A DNA stretch of 64,000 nucleotides. Origin: JAEUIX01 sp964611125 (GTDB lineage Bacteria > Planctomycetota > Phycisphaerae > Phycisphaerales > UBA1924). The number at the start of each line of letters is the position of its first letter. Positions within the stretch are counted from its first letter, which is position 1. Below the pieces are notes generated by a model that was given only the letters and a program-made list of their open reading frames with translations, did not search any database and had not been told where the DNA came from. Of this stretch, positions 42,507 through 51,628 are shown piece after piece. The DNA lies in assembly GCA_964611125.1 (NCBI GenBank), contig CAZSZO010000019.1, positions 11,302-75,301 of the forward strand. Reading direction: 5' to 3'. Position numbers and translations under genes: made by a program.

Positions 42507-43237
42507 GCCTCCCGGCCGAGCCGGCGTTGCTCATCCCTCGGTGCTTCCCGACCCCGGGGCGCGGCGCCGCGCTTGGTGGTCGCCCGGCGTGCGACCCTTG
42601 GCCGGAAGAAGACCTGCGCGCGGGCCTGAGCGATGGCATCGGCGCCTCCGTGGCCGGGCTGCTGCCGGCGATGGTGTGCGGCGAGGAATCTGCGGTGCTG
42701 GTCTTTGAGAACGAATCGCGCCGCGTAGGCTCGGATCTCTTCGCCCAGAGCCAGGCGACGCTCGACCGCATCTCCCGCGAGGAAGAGGGTCACGAACGCG
42801 TGCTGCGAGGCCTGGCCGAGCGCTTGCCGGAGCCCGCGCACGCCCGGGAGACCCGCCGCCTCGCCCGCCGGTTCTTCGCGGGCTTGCGCACGCCGGACAT
42901 CGGCGAGCACTTCTCGCGCATCGGCTGGCTGGATTCGGGCGTGTGCATCATCTTCGCCCGGCTGCTCGACAGCCCCGGGCTGGCCGACGCCGCCCCACTG
43001 CGCCGAGCGCTGCAGCGGATCCTCCGCGAGGAGGCCGGGCACGTCGCCTTCAGCCGGCGCTACGCCGAGCGCCTGGGGGCGGACATGCTCCAGGATCGCG
43101 AGTCATTTCTCAGAGTCCGAGGCGGCCTGATCGATGTGCTCAGGCCCTGCGGCGGGGCTCTGGAAGAGCTGGGCGTCGACGCGGACGCCCTCTTTGCGGA
43201 TCTGCGCGGGCGCCGGTTCGACGGAGCGCGCCCGTGA
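42503..43237 (+). CDS. Ferritin-like di-iron protein (ferritin-like domain with two ExxH motifs)
   Basis: A 244-residue helical protein. Metal ligands can be followed in order: Glu61/Glu62 in VCGEESAVLVFE, ExxH in SREEEGHERVL (Glu94, His97), acidic residues near HFSRIGWLDSGV, and ExxH in LREEAGHVAFSRRYA (Glu177, His180). This pattern is a four-helix di-iron site of the ferritin/rubrerythrin/oxidase superfamily, possibly an oxygenase or desaturase. The first 40 residues are Pro-rich without known role. GTG start overlapping the YHS stop and its own stop overlapping the next start (GTGA at both ends) imply tight translational coupling. Confidence 0.78.
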   Translation: MSLPAEPALLIPRCFPTPGRGAALGGRPACDPWPEEDLRAGLSDGIGASVAGLLPAMVCGEESAVLVFENESRRVGSDLFAQSQATLDRISREEEGHERVLRGLAERLPEPAHARETRRLARRFFAGLRTPDIGEHFSRIGWLDSGVCIIFARLLDSPGLADAAPLRRALQRILREEAGHVAFSRRYAERLGADMLQDRESFLRVRGGLIDVLRPCGGALEELGVDADALFADLRGRRFDGARP

Positions 43238-44313
43238 AATTCCGATCGCTCCCGGGCCGCCTCAGCGTGCTCGGCTCAGGCGCCGCGCTCCCCGGACCGC
43301 CCGTCGAAACCGGCGAGCTCCTGGCGCGGGTCGAACGAACATTCGGTGTCAATGTCGCGCGCCGGGGGACCAAGCTGGCCCGGTTGTTGGGCGTGCAGAC
43401 ACGCCACTTCTGCAGGGATTTCGCGCAGCTCGGTGAGGCGCCGCGGACTGGAGACGCCAACCCCGACCTCGCGGCCAGGGCCCTGGCCGACGCCGTGCGC
43501 TCGGCGGGTCTGCAGATCAACGATCTGGGCTACGTGCTCGGGCACACCACCTCGCCGCACACCCTGCTCCCTTCGAACATCGCCTGGGCGGCCGACCGAT
43601 TGGGGTACACCGGCCCCTTCGCCGAGCTCCGGCAGGCGTGCGTCGGCTTCGCTCATGCCGTGCAGCTGGGGGCGGGGCTGCTCTCCCCGGGGGGAGCGCC
43701 GATCGCGATCGTCGGCAGTGAGACCGGCTCGGTCTATCTCGATCCGCGACGGGCCGCGGACGACCTCGGACAACTCATCAACCTCGTGCAGATGGGCGAC
43801 GGCGCCGGCGCCATCGTGCTCGCGCCGGATCGCCGCGATGCGGGCCCCACGATCAGTTGCGCGTATGTCGGCGGGCTTGGCCCCGGCAGGGCCCCGGGAT
43901 TCTGGCTCGACGCGGGCGGTTCGGCCGCCCCGGCGATCGCCCCAGAGCACGGCGGCATCCCCCACTTTCAGCACGACTTCGCGGGCGTGCGTGAGCGAGC
44001 CGGTGAGCTTTTCGACGGAGCAATTGATGCGGCGATTGGCGCGGGCGCCGATCTCGCCACGATCGACCGCTTCCTGCCCCACCAGGCCAACGCCGCAGAG
44101 CTTCCGCGCGAGCTGGCCCTGCGCCTGGGTGTGGATGACTACCGCATCATCATCGACGGCGACCGCGTCGGCAACCTCGGTTCGGCATCGATATGGACAG
44201 CTCTGCATCGCACCCGGGCGTCGGGTCTGCTCGGAGCGGGCGAGACCGTCCTGATCCTGGGCGCCGAGGCGACCAAGCACCTCTTCGGCGGGTTTGTGTA
44301 CACCCACGGTTGA
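43234..44313 (+). CDS. KAS III-like 3-oxoacyl-ACP synthase family protein
   Basis: A 359-residue thiolase-fold condensing enzyme. The catalytic triad of the FabH family is intact: Cys136 in RQACVGFAHAVQLG, His283 in DRFLPHQANAAE and Asn314 in DRVGNLGSASIWT. It should catalyse Claisen condensation or acyl transfer from an acyl-CoA or ACP. The N-terminus differs from housekeeping FabH and no acyl-carrier or other fatty-acid genes adjoin, so it is probably a dedicated pathway enzyme rather than the general initiator. It is the last gene of the YHS/di-iron/KAS III cassette; GTG start after GGAG. Confidence 0.88.
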   Translation: MKFRSLPGRLSVLGSGAALPGPPVETGELLARVERTFGVNVARRGTKLARLLGVQTRHFCRDFAQLGEAPRTGDANPDLAARALADAVRSAGLQINDLGYVLGHTTSPHTLLPSNIAWAADRLGYTGPFAELRQACVGFAHAVQLGAGLLSPGGAPIAIVGSETGSVYLDPRRAADDLGQLINLVQMGDGAGAIVLAPDRRDAGPTISCAYVGGLGPGRAPGFWLDAGGSAAPAIAPEHGGIPHFQHDFAGVRERAGELFDGAIDAAIGAGADLATIDRFLPHQANAAELPRELALRLGVDDYRIIIDGDRVGNLGSASIWTALHRTRASGLLGAGETVLILGAEATKHLFGGFVYTHG

Positions 44314-44403
44314 AGGGCCGCGCCCTCCCACCCGACCCCGCACTCCACCCACGCCTCCCGGTGGACTTCACGCCCAGCTCGCTCCCAGCCGCCGCCCCCG
44401 TCA

Positions 44404-45582
44404 TTACACGATCACCACGTCCGCCGGGGCCACGCGTAGGGCGATCTCTTGGCCCGACCCGTCTGCGCCTGGGCCCCCCGCGACCCCGGCCCCGTTCAGC
44501 CCGCCAGGGTTGAGCACGGCGACCTTGATGCGCACGCCGGGGCCCGGGCCGCGCGGCTTGAGCTCCACCACGTGGTGGGCCAGTTCGCCCAGGTACGTCG
44601 TCTCGATGATCCGCCCGCTGAGCGTGTTGGGCCCGTCGCCCTGGCCTCCGTTTGCGACCACCTGCAGCGCCTCCGGCCGGATCGAGACCGACATGGCCCC
44701 GCCCAGCCCGCCGCCGCCGTCGGCCAGGGCCCGCACCGGGTCGAGCGTCGAGCGACCCGGCCCCGCGGCGGTCTCCAGGTCCCCCGCCGGGGTGGTCACG
44801 CGCGTGCCCTGCACCGCTGAGACGGGCAGGAAGTTGGTCTCCCCCAGGAACTCGCAGACGAACTTCGAGCTCGGCCGGCGGTACAGCTCCGCCGGGCGGC
44901 CGAGCTGCGCCACAGCGCCATCGCGCATGATGGCGATGCGATCGGCCATCGAGAGGGCTTCTTTCTGATCGTGCGTGACATAGATCGTCGTGATCCCCGA
45001 GGCCTTGCAGATCCGCCGGATCTCGGCCCGCAGCTCGACGCGCAGCTTGGCGTCGAGGTTGGAGAGCGGTTCATCGAGCAGCAGCACATCGGGCCGCACC
45101 ACCAGGGCCCGCGCCAGCGCCACCCGCTGCTGCTGGCCGCCCGAGAGCTGGTTGGGCTTGCGCTGCGCGTAGGCCTCCATCTGCACCATCCGCAGGGCTT
45201 CGTCGACCCGGGCCTGTCGCTCAGCCCGCCCCACCTTGCGGACCTCCAGGCCGAACGCCACGTTGGCCGCGATCGTCATGTGCGGCCACAGCGCGTAGGA
45301 CTGAAAGACCATCCCCGTGTTGCGCTGGTTCGCCGCCAGATGCGTCACCTCGCGCTCGACCCCGGCGCCGGTCTTGAACCAGATCGAGCCCGAGGTCGGC
45401 TCAGTGAAACCCGCGATCATCCGCAGCAGCGTCGTCTTGCCGCACCCCGATGGGCCCAGCAGAAAGAACAGCTCGCCCGGCTCGATCCGCAGCGATACAC
45501 CGGTTCTCCCGATGCCGCCCACCGCCGGGGCGCCGGCGCCATAGGCCTTGACGATTCCGCGGATGTCAACGGTGGTGGACAT
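44404..45582 (-). CDS. ABC transporter ATP-binding protein (polyamine/sugar/iron importer type)
   Basis: A 392-residue nucleotide-binding subunit. Walker A LLGPSGCGKTTLLRM, Q-loop MVFQSYALWPHM, signature NQLSGGQQQRVALARA, Walker B VLLLDEPLSNLDAKL and the H-loop YVTHDQKEA are all present. A C-terminal TOBE-type regulatory domain (about 265-392, MSVSIRPEALQVV, ETTYLGELAHHVVELK) is typical of PotA/MalK/FbpC proteins. No permease or binding protein is next to it, so the transported solute is unknown. The chosen ATG (MSTTVDIRGI) is at the start of the domain. Confidence 0.88.
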   Translation of the reverse strand: MSTTVDIRGIVKAYGAGAPAVGGIGRTGVSLRIEPGELFFLLGPSGCGKTTLLRMIAGFTEPTSGSIWFKTGAGVEREVTHLAANQRNTGMVFQSYALWPHMTIAANVAFGLEVRKVGRAERQARVDEALRMVQMEAYAQRKPNQLSGGQQQRVALARALVVRPDVLLLDEPLSNLDAKLRVELRAEIRRICKASGITTIYVTHDQKEALSMADRIAIMRDGAVAQLGRPAELYRRPSSKFVCEFLGETNFLPVSAVQGTRVTTPAGDLETAAGPGRSTLDPVRALADGGGGLGGAMSVSIRPEALQVVANGGQGDGPNTLSGRIIETTYLGELAHHVVELKPRGPGPGVRIKVAVLNPGGLNGAGVAGGPGADGSGQEIALRVAPADVVIV

Positions 45583-45700
45583 GGACGATTCTCGAGCTGT
45601 TGAACGGTCACGGGATGGCACAAGGCACGAGCGAAGCCGGGGGAAGCCAAGCGTACTCGGGTCGCGTGAGTCCCGGGCGCGCTGGGCCTAGGCTGCGCGT

Positions 45701-46042
45701 ATGCGAAACCAGCCCCCAGACCGGCTCCTCAAGCGGCTGCGCGAGTGGCGCGTCGCCCCCGAGCGCGACCTGACGCTGGGTGCGCCCTTAGGCGAATTCG
45801 CAAATGAGATCAAGAGGCGGCGCCGATCGATGGGCTCGCTCGGAGCCATGTGGCAGCAGCTGGCGCCGCCCGAACTGGTGGAAAGGACCAGCCTGATCTC
45901 GCTCTCGCGAGGTGTCCTGACAGTTCGCTGCGACGACAGCGCGTGCAAGTTCGAGATCGACCGCTGGCTTCGCGCCGGCGGCGAGATCGAGTTGATCAAA
46001 CACGCTGCGACCCGCCTGAATCGCGTGCGATTGACGCTGTGA
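45701..46042 (+). CDS. DUF721 (DciA-like) protein
   Basis: A 113-residue protein of the DUF721 family. SMGSLGAMWQQLAPPELVER followed by LISLSRGVLTVRCDDSACKF matches the family core. DciA proteins of this family load or recruit the replicative helicase DnaB in bacteria without DnaC/DnaI loaders, so a replication role is likely; other DUF721 proteins are uncharacterised. The gene is about 12 kb from dnaA. It stands alone, divergent from the ABC ATPase gene. Confidence 0.75.
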   Translation: MRNQPPDRLLKRLREWRVAPERDLTLGAPLGEFANEIKRRRRSMGSLGAMWQQLAPPELVERTSLISLSRGVLTVRCDDSACKFEIDRWLRAGGEIELIKHAATRLNRVRLTL

Positions 46043-46269
46043 GTTCGTTCGCCGCGCGGGCCCTCCTTTGAACGGTCCGGCGCGGCGGCCAGCCGCGCGG
46101 CTGAACGCTCTTGGACAGTTCGCGAACTCTTCACACGCTCATAACGCCGCCTTGACCCAATTGTGTCGGCGGGTGGGGATACTTCTCCCTCTCTCTTTGC
46201 GCGACGGATCGCTGGCGTGTGCCTGCGAGCGTTGCGAACAGAGCAAGTCGAGGTCGAGAGGAGCTCAGC

Positions 46270-47796
46270 ATGAAGTCCATGATGAATCGTTGCGCGATCG
46301 GCGCCACAGCGCTTTGCGCCCTGGCTGGCACGTCGATGGCCCAGTTCACCGGCCCCAGCACCACCACCGCCCCGTACGTTCTGCCGGTGATGCCCGGCGT
46401 CACCACGACGTCGATCCTGACCGTCGGTGACAACATCGGCGGCTACCGCATGGTCGGCATTCCCGACGGCGCCGGCGCCTTGCTCAACGGCGACGGCACC
46501 TTCTCCTTCTTCGTCAACCACGAGCTGGGCGCCACCTCGGGCATCGCCCGTGCCCACGGCAGCACCGGCGCCTTCATCTCGCGCTGGAACATCAACGCCA
46601 ACGGCGCCAACCTCGTCGTCAGCTCCGGCCGCGACCACAACACGTCGGCCAACGACGTCTTCCTGTGGAACGGCACGGGCTACACCCAGGGCACGACCCA
46701 GTTCAACCGCTTCTGCTCGGCCGACCTCGCCGCCCCCAGCGCCTACATTTTCACCGACGCCGCTGGCGTCACCTACGGCACCGCCAACCGCATCTTCATG
46801 AACGGTGAGGAGGCCGGCGCCGAGGGTCGCGCCTTCGCCCACATCGTCTCCGGCCCCGGCACCAACCAGACCTACCAGCTCCCCCGCCTCGGCCGCTTCT
46901 CCTGGGAGAACGCGGTCACCAGCCCGCTCGCCCAGCGCAACACCGTCGTCTTCGGCCTCGATGACTCCACTCCCGGTCAGACGTATCTCTACGTCGGCCA
47001 GAAGCAGGACACCGGCAACGACATCGAGCGCGCCGGCCTGACCAACGGCAACCTCTACGGCATCCGCGTCCAGGGCAACCCCCTTGAGAGCCGCGGCGCC
47101 GGCGTCCCCGCCAACACCCGCTTCGACCTCTTCAACCACGGCGATGTGTCCAACACCACCGGCGCCGCCCTGCAGGCCGCGGATGTCGCCAACGGCGTCA
47201 CCGAGTTCCTCCGTCCCGAGGACGGCGCCTGGGACCCCCGCCCCGGCTTCGAGAACGACTTCTACTTCGTCACCACCGACCGGTTCAACTCCCAGTCGCA
47301 GGTCGGCCGCAGCCGCCTGTATCGCATGCGGTTCGATGACATCACCAACCCCACCGCCGGCGGCACCGTCACGGCCCTCCTCAACGGCACCGAGGGCGGC
47401 CAGATGTTCGACAACCTCTGCATCGACTCCCACGGCCGCATCATCATCCAGGAGGATGCCGGCAACAATCCCCACTCCAGCAAGATCTGGCTCTACGACA
47501 TCGCTTCGGGCGGCTTCGGCGTCGTCGCTCAGCACGACTCCCGCCTGTTCACCTCCGGCCTCACGGGCTTCATCACCCAGGACGAAGAGGCCTCGGGCAT
47601 CATCGACGCCCGTGACATCCTCGGCGACGGCTGGTACCTCATGACCGACCAGATCCACGCCGGCATCCCCGGCGAGCTCGTCGAGCGCGGCCAGCTCCAG
47701 GCCATCTTCATCGACCCCCGCATCGTCCCCGCTCCGACCGCCGCCGGTCTGCTCGGCCTCATGGGCGTCGCCGCCCTCCGTCGCCGCCGCGCCTAA
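46270..47796 (+). CDS. Exported PhoX-like (DUF839) protein with PEP-CTERM-like C-terminus
   Basis: A 508-residue secreted protein. Signal peptide MKSMMNRCAIGATALCALAG. Its body resembles PhoX/DUF839 proteins: SFFVNHELGATSG, NGEEAGAEGRAFAH, FSWENAV, LRPEDGAWDPR and FYFVTTDRF are blocks expected in the calcium/iron-dependent alkaline phosphatase propeller. Whether the PhoX metal ligands are complete could not be settled. The C-terminus VPAPTAAGLLGLMGVAALRRRRA is a PEP-CTERM-like sorting signal (Pro-Ala-Pro, helix, Arg cluster). GAGGAG stands 9 bases before the ATG. Two terminators lie downstream. Confidence 0.8.
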   Translation: MKSMMNRCAIGATALCALAGTSMAQFTGPSTTTAPYVLPVMPGVTTTSILTVGDNIGGYRMVGIPDGAGALLNGDGTFSFFVNHELGATSGIARAHGSTGAFISRWNINANGANLVVSSGRDHNTSANDVFLWNGTGYTQGTTQFNRFCSADLAAPSAYIFTDAAGVTYGTANRIFMNGEEAGAEGRAFAHIVSGPGTNQTYQLPRLGRFSWENAVTSPLAQRNTVVFGLDDSTPGQTYLYVGQKQDTGNDIERAGLTNGNLYGIRVQGNPLESRGAGVPANTRFDLFNHGDVSNTTGAALQAADVANGVTEFLRPEDGAWDPRPGFENDFYFVTTDRFNSQSQVGRSRLYRMRFDDITNPTAGGTVTALLNGTEGGQMFDNLCIDSHGRIIIQEDAGNNPHSSKIWLYDIASGGFGVVAQHDSRLFTSGLTGFITQDEEASGIIDARDILGDGWYLMTDQIHAGIPGELVERGQLQAIFIDPRIVPAPTAAGLLGLMGVAALRRRRA

Positions 47797-47872
47797 GTCC
47801 TCGCTACCTCACTCCAGCCTCTCACGGCCGGACCGTTGACGTGAGCTGACTGCAGTCCTTCTCGATTCTTTG

Positions 47873-47906
47873 CGGCGTGGGCGGAGCCATCCGCCCACGC
47901 CGTTTT
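47873..47906 (+). terminator. Rho-independent terminator after the PhoX-like gene
   Basis: CGGCGTGGGCGG and CCGCCCACGCCG are perfect 12-base arms around a six-base loop, followed by TTTT. Confidence 0.9.
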
Positions 47907-47971
47907 CTTCGGCGCCCTGCCTAGTCGCTGCTTGAGGCCAGCGCCGCTCGGAGCTCGCGCCGCTCCTCACT

Positions 47972-47996
47972 GGCCCGACCCTCGGTCGGGCCTTTT
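47972..47996 (+). terminator. Second terminator hairpin downstream of the PhoX-like gene
   Basis: GGCCCGACC-CTC-GGTCGGGCC followed by TTTT; a perfect 9-base stem with a tight loop. It may back up the first one or end an unseen transcript. Confidence 0.85.
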
Positions 47997-48131
47997 CATT
48001 GGCCTTGGCCCCGCCAGGCTTGTGCAGGGCAGGCTGGTGAGGTGCCGGAAGCTGTGTGACCGTCAGGGGCGACGGAGATCGCGGGTAGACTCATCCTGAC
48101 TCTGCAGCGTGGGGGAGGGAACGGGAACCCC

Positions 48132-49127
48132 ATGGACCCCCACACCACACGCCAACCGTGGACCCCCGCCATGCACCGCGCTCCTGACTCGGGCCCCCCA
48201 CTGCCCCCCATCCCAAGCCCCCCGCCTCCCCCGCTCCCCCCGGCCCCCCCGATCGGCCCGCAAGTCCCGGAGGCGCCCGCCGAGTCGGGCTCGCTCCTCA
48301 CCGCGTTCTTGCGCAACCGCGATTGCCCCTGCCCGCACTGTGGCTACAACGTCCGCGGCGTAGTCGCCGGGCGTCCGTCGGGCGGACCCGCTGATGGCGA
48401 ATCCGCCGCGTGCCCGGAGTGCGGGCGGGTCATCGCGCTCGCGCTGGCCGCCGGCGGGGGCCTCGGCGGGCGCGGCTTGTTCATCATGCTGGCCCTGATG
48501 TGGGTTTTCGCGGCGTCGGGCATGAACGGCGCCCGCCTGATGCGGAACAACTATCTCATCGCTCAGGCCGCGGCGCCGCGCGTCATGACGTTCACTTCCA
48601 GCATGACCACCGCCACCTTCGCCGGCGGCAAGCTGACCTGGTCCACCACGACCAGCGGACCGGGCGGCACGCAGACGCGCAGCGGGGTCGGGGCGCCGCC
48701 CGGGGCGACCGGCCCCAGTGGTGGGCCAGCCAGTGGGCCAGCCAGCGGGCCGGGCGTGCAGATCACCACCGTTCCCGGCGGCCGTTCAACCAGCCTGGGA
48801 ACGCTGACGCTCAGCCCCGGCGCGCCGGGCCTGGGCCCGAGGGCCACGCTGGTGGGCGCGCCCGCACCGCCCCCGAATTGGTCGGCCGTGGGTGTTGAGC
48901 AGTGGCTGACGCTGGGCTGGTGGGGCCTGCTGTGCGTGCTCGCGCTGGCGGGGCTGGCGGCGCTGTGGGTCCTCCACTGGCGCAGCCGCAGGCTCGGGGC
49001 GGGCGCCGGAGGGGCGATCTCGGCCCGTCGGGCCCGGCTGCTGACTGCGTGGGCGGCGGGCGTGTTCCTGCTCTACAGCGGCTACCACGTGCAGGCCTTC
49101 GTGCGCGACGCCGTGATGTGGTGGTGA
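48132..49127 (+). CDS. Zinc-ribbon membrane protein of unknown function
   Basis: A 331-residue protein. After about 45 Pro-rich residues a zinc ribbon is seen: CPCPHCGYNVRG then AACPECGRVIA (CxxC twice). One membrane helix follows (about 115-133, FIMLALMWVFAASGM), then a variable Ser/Thr/Pro/Gly-rich domain, two helices (WWGLLCVLALAGLAALWVL; AGVFLLYSGYHVQAF) and a short end. Proteins with this ribbon-plus-helices layout occur widely in planctomycetes; function is unknown. The ribbon might bind a partner or nucleic acid. Confidence 0.65.
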   Translation: MDPHTTRQPWTPAMHRAPDSGPPLPPIPSPPPPPLPPAPPIGPQVPEAPAESGSLLTAFLRNRDCPCPHCGYNVRGVVAGRPSGGPADGESAACPECGRVIALALAAGGGLGGRGLFIMLALMWVFAASGMNGARLMRNNYLIAQAAAPRVMTFTSSMTTATFAGGKLTWSTTTSGPGGTQTRSGVGAPPGATGPSGGPASGPASGPGVQITTVPGGRSTSLGTLTLSPGAPGLGPRATLVGAPAPPPNWSAVGVEQWLTLGWWGLLCVLALAGLAALWVLHWRSRRLGAGAGGAISARRARLLTAWAAGVFLLYSGYHVQAFVRDAVMWW

Positions 49128-49141
49128 CGGCGGGCCGACGT

Positions 49142-49861
49142 TCAGCCGCCCTTCTTGGCGGGCTCGGGCTTCTTGTCGTCCTTGCTGTCCTTGCCGTCTT
49201 TGGCCGGCTTCTTGGCCCGCTGGGCCTTGTCGGCGTCGATGATCTGGCGGAGCTTGGCTTCATCGAGCATGTCGGCGGAGTCCTGCGGGAAACCCTGCCA
49301 GCGGACGACGCCGTCGGTCCCGATCACCAGCACGTGAGGGATGCCGCTGACGCCCAGTTCGTTCTTCATCTTGGCCGAGGTGTCGACGGCCATGGCGTAG
49401 CTCGCGCTGGTCTTCCCCAGGAACTCGCGGACCTTGGCCTCGTTCTCATCGCTGATGCCGATCACCACCAGGTCATCCTTGAACTTGCGGCTGAAATCGT
49501 TGAGCTCGGGGATGAGCTTGCGGCAGGGCGGGCACCACGTGGCCCAGAAATCGATCAGCACGACCTTGCCGGCGGTTTCGGGCTCGGCGGTGAGCCACTT
49601 CTGCACGTGCATCTTGGGGGCCGACTTGCCGCGGACGTCCTTGGTCGCGTACAGGTTCTTCTGCACCTTGGCGGGGAAGTTGGGCGCCTTCTTGTCGCCA
49701 GTGGTCTTTGAAGGCTCGGCGGGCGCCTTGCCGGGCTGCTTGGCGGGGTCCTTGGGCTGGTCCTTCGCCGGGTCCTTGGCCTGAGCCCACAGCGGCGCAG
49801 GCGCGGGGCCCACAACAACCATCAACGCGGCAAACGTCAGGGCGGCGGCGGAACGGCGCAT
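49142..49861 (-). CDS. TlpA-like thioredoxin-fold exported protein
   Basis: A 239-residue periplasmic or membrane-tethered thioredoxin. A signal peptide (residues about 4-27, ALTFAALMVVVGPAPAPLWAQA) is followed by a Lys/Pro repeat stretch. The thioredoxin domain has FWATWCPPCRKLIPELND (Cys110, Cys113) and the cis-Pro loop GVSGIPHVLVIG, so redox activity is expected, probably reducing disulfides for cytochrome or other exported proteins. A Lys-rich tail ends the chain. The ATG at 49861 gives a proper signal n-region; the open frame is longer. Confidence 0.88.
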   Translation of the reverse strand: MRRSAAALTFAALMVVVGPAPAPLWAQAKDPAKDQPKDPAKQPGKAPAEPSKTTGDKKAPNFPAKVQKNLYATKDVRGKSAPKMHVQKWLTAEPETAGKVVLIDFWATWCPPCRKLIPELNDFSRKFKDDLVVIGISDENEAKVREFLGKTSASYAMAVDTSAKMKNELGVSGIPHVLVIGTDGVVRWQGFPQDSADMLDEAKLRQIIDADKAQRAKKPAKDGKDSKDDKKPEPAKKGG

Positions 49862-49987
49862 GCGGAATCTCCCGGAAGCAATCACACCAACACGAAGGCC
49901 TACGCGGCCGAAGATCATACGGATCCACTCGCCGAGGCAAGCGGGCCCACCGTCAAGCAATCGCCCCGCCGCCACCGTACGGTGGGC

Positions 49988-50356
49988 TTACGGAGCCAAT
50001 CTCCCCTTGCCGGAAAGCCCCACGGCGGCCCCGGCGAGGATGAGCGCGAAGGCGACGTAGTCTGTCCACTGCAGCTTCTCCTTCAGCACCAGCCAGGAGA
50101 AGAACCCGAAGATCGTCAGCGTGATGGCTTCCTGCAAGATCTTCAACTGCGGGGCCGTGAACGGTCCCCCCGCGGAGATGTGACCGTAGCGGTTGGCCGG
50201 CACTTGGAGCAGGTACTCGGGAAGCGCGATGAGCCAGGAAATGCCGATCGCCGCGAGCAGCGGCCAGCCCTTGTGCTTAAGGTGGTAATACCACGCGAAG
50301 GTCATGAACGCGTTTGAGGCGGCCAGCAGCAGGACCGTTTGAAGCCAGGACGGCAT
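49988..50356 (-). CDS. DMT-superfamily small transporter, DUF486
   Basis: A 122-residue membrane protein with four helices (LLLAASNAFMTFAWYY, LLAAIGISWLIALPEYL, ITLTIFGFFSWLVLKEK, YVAFALILAGAAVGLSG). HLKHKGWPLLAAIGISWLIA and VPANRYGH are characteristic of DUF486 proteins, small relatives of EamA-type exporters. It may dimerise like other short members. No transport substrate is known. Confidence 0.78.
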   Translation of the reverse strand: MPSWLQTVLLLAASNAFMTFAWYYHLKHKGWPLLAAIGISWLIALPEYLLQVPANRYGHISAGGPFTAPQLKILQEAITLTIFGFFSWLVLKEKLQWTDYVAFALILAGAAVGLSGKGRLAP

Positions 50357-50389
50357 AAAGCAAGGGTAGTCCTCAATGTCCGTGCCGCC

Positions 50390-51628
50390 TCAGTCCTTTG
50401 AGCCCGCGTCCACCACCGTCCACTTCCGCTCGCTGCGGCTGGATTCCACGGTCTTCTCGATGAAGCGCACGCCGCGGGCCCCGTCGAGCACGCCCGGGAA
50501 ATCAAACTCAGTCGCGGCGGCCAGCCCGCCGGGGTGCGCGCCCGCCTGCACCGCGCGGATCGCTCGCCCAACGTTGTTGTAGACATTCGCGAAGGCTTCG
50601 AGGAACGCCTCGGGGTGCCCGGGGGGGATACGCGTCCCTTGCTTCGCGGCGTCGCACAAATAGGCGTTCCCGCGGCGCAGGACGCGCTCAGGCTGGCCGT
50701 CGAGGCGGTGAATCAGCTCGTTGGGGTTCTCCTGCCGCCAATCGAGCGAGCCCTTGTCGCCGAAGACGCGGATGCGCAGGTCATTTTCGTGGCCGATCTC
50801 GATCTGCGAGGCGATCAGGACGCCCCGTGCGCCGATCCCGCCCCCCACGCTACCGCCCCCCCCACTGCCGGGCGCGGGCTTGAACCGCAGCAGCAGATTC
50901 GCATCGTCATCGAGGCGGCGCCCAGGCACGAAGCTCGTCAGGTCAGCGCAGATCGAGTCGAGCTCCAGCCCGGTGATGTACGTTGCGAGCTGCTCGGCGT
51001 GGCTGCCGATGTCGCCGATGGCGCCCCCGGCGCCGCTGCGGGCCGGGTCGGTCCGCCAGTCGGCCTGCTTCTGCCCCGAGGCCTCCAGCCGGGCGGCGAG
51101 CCAACCCTGGTTGTACTCCACGATGACCTTCCGCACCACGCCCAGCTCGCCAGAGGCCGCCATGTGGCGGGCGTGCTTGACCAGCGGATAGCCCGAGTAG
51201 TTGTACGTGACGCCAAAGACCACGCCGGTCCGCCGCACCGCGTCAACCAGGGCGCCCGCGTCGGCCGAGTTGGTCACCAGCGGCTTGTCGCACACCACGT
51301 GGAACCCGGCGTTCACGAAGGCCAGCGCCGGCGCCGCGTGCACATGATTGGGTGTGACGATCGAAACAAAGTCGATGCGGTCGCCGCCCTCCCCCGCGGG
51401 CTTGCGCTGCAGCTCGCCCTCGAGCATCGCCTGCCACGTCGGATAGTTGCGCGCGTCCTCGAGCCCCAGGTCGCGCCCTGAGGCCAGCGCCTTTTCAGGC
51501 GAGCCGGAGAGAGCCCCCGCGACGAAGCGGGCCTGAGCGTCGAGGGCCGCGGCGGTCCGGTGCACCGCGCCGATGAATGCATCGCGACCGCCGCCGACCA
51601 TGCCGAACCGCAGCATCCGAACAGCCAT
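50390..51628 (-). CDS. Gfo/Idh/MocA-family oxidoreductase
   Basis: A 412-residue NAD(P)-dependent sugar dehydrogenase-type protein. The Rossmann fold starts at RFGMVGGGRDAFIGAVHR, IVTPNHVHAAPALAF gives the cofactor strand and the family motif EKP appears as CDKPLV (here Cys-Asp-Lys-Pro). IGDIGSHAEQLATYI holds the conserved Asp-xxx-His of the substrate domain. The start ATG gives MAVRMLRFG. It probably oxidises a sugar or polyol; nothing nearby fixes the substrate. Confidence 0.88.
   Translation of the reverse strand: MAVRMLRFGMVGGGRDAFIGAVHRTAAALDAQARFVAGALSGSPEKALASGRDLGLEDARNYPTWQAMLEGELQRKPAGEGGDRIDFVSIVTPNHVHAAPALAFVNAGFHVVCDKPLVTNSADAGALVDAVRRTGVVFGVTYNYSGYPLVKHARHMAASGELGVVRKVIVEYNQGWLAARLEASGQKQADWRTDPARSGAGGAIGDIGSHAEQLATYITGLELDSICADLTSFVPGRRLDDDANLLLRFKPAPGSGGGGSVGGGIGARGVLIASQIEIGHENDLRIRVFGDKGSLDWRQENPNELIHRLDGQPERVLRRGNAYLCDAAKQGTRIPPGHPEAFLEAFANVYNNVGRAIRAVQAGAHPGGLAAATEFDFPGVLDGARGVRFIEKTVESSRSERKWTVVDAGSKD

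Larger units (their letters stand above)
47797..48131. other. Intergenic region with two tandem terminators
   Basis: Contains the two hairpins listed separately at 47873-47906 and 47972-47996. No gene or promoter with good hexamers was seen. Confidence 0.6.

Noticed and set aside
46152..46185. TTGACC with GATACT as promoter of the PhoX-like gene
   Set aside because: The spacer is about 20 bases, too long for a sigma-70 promoter, and the box shared by the other exported-protein genes is absent.
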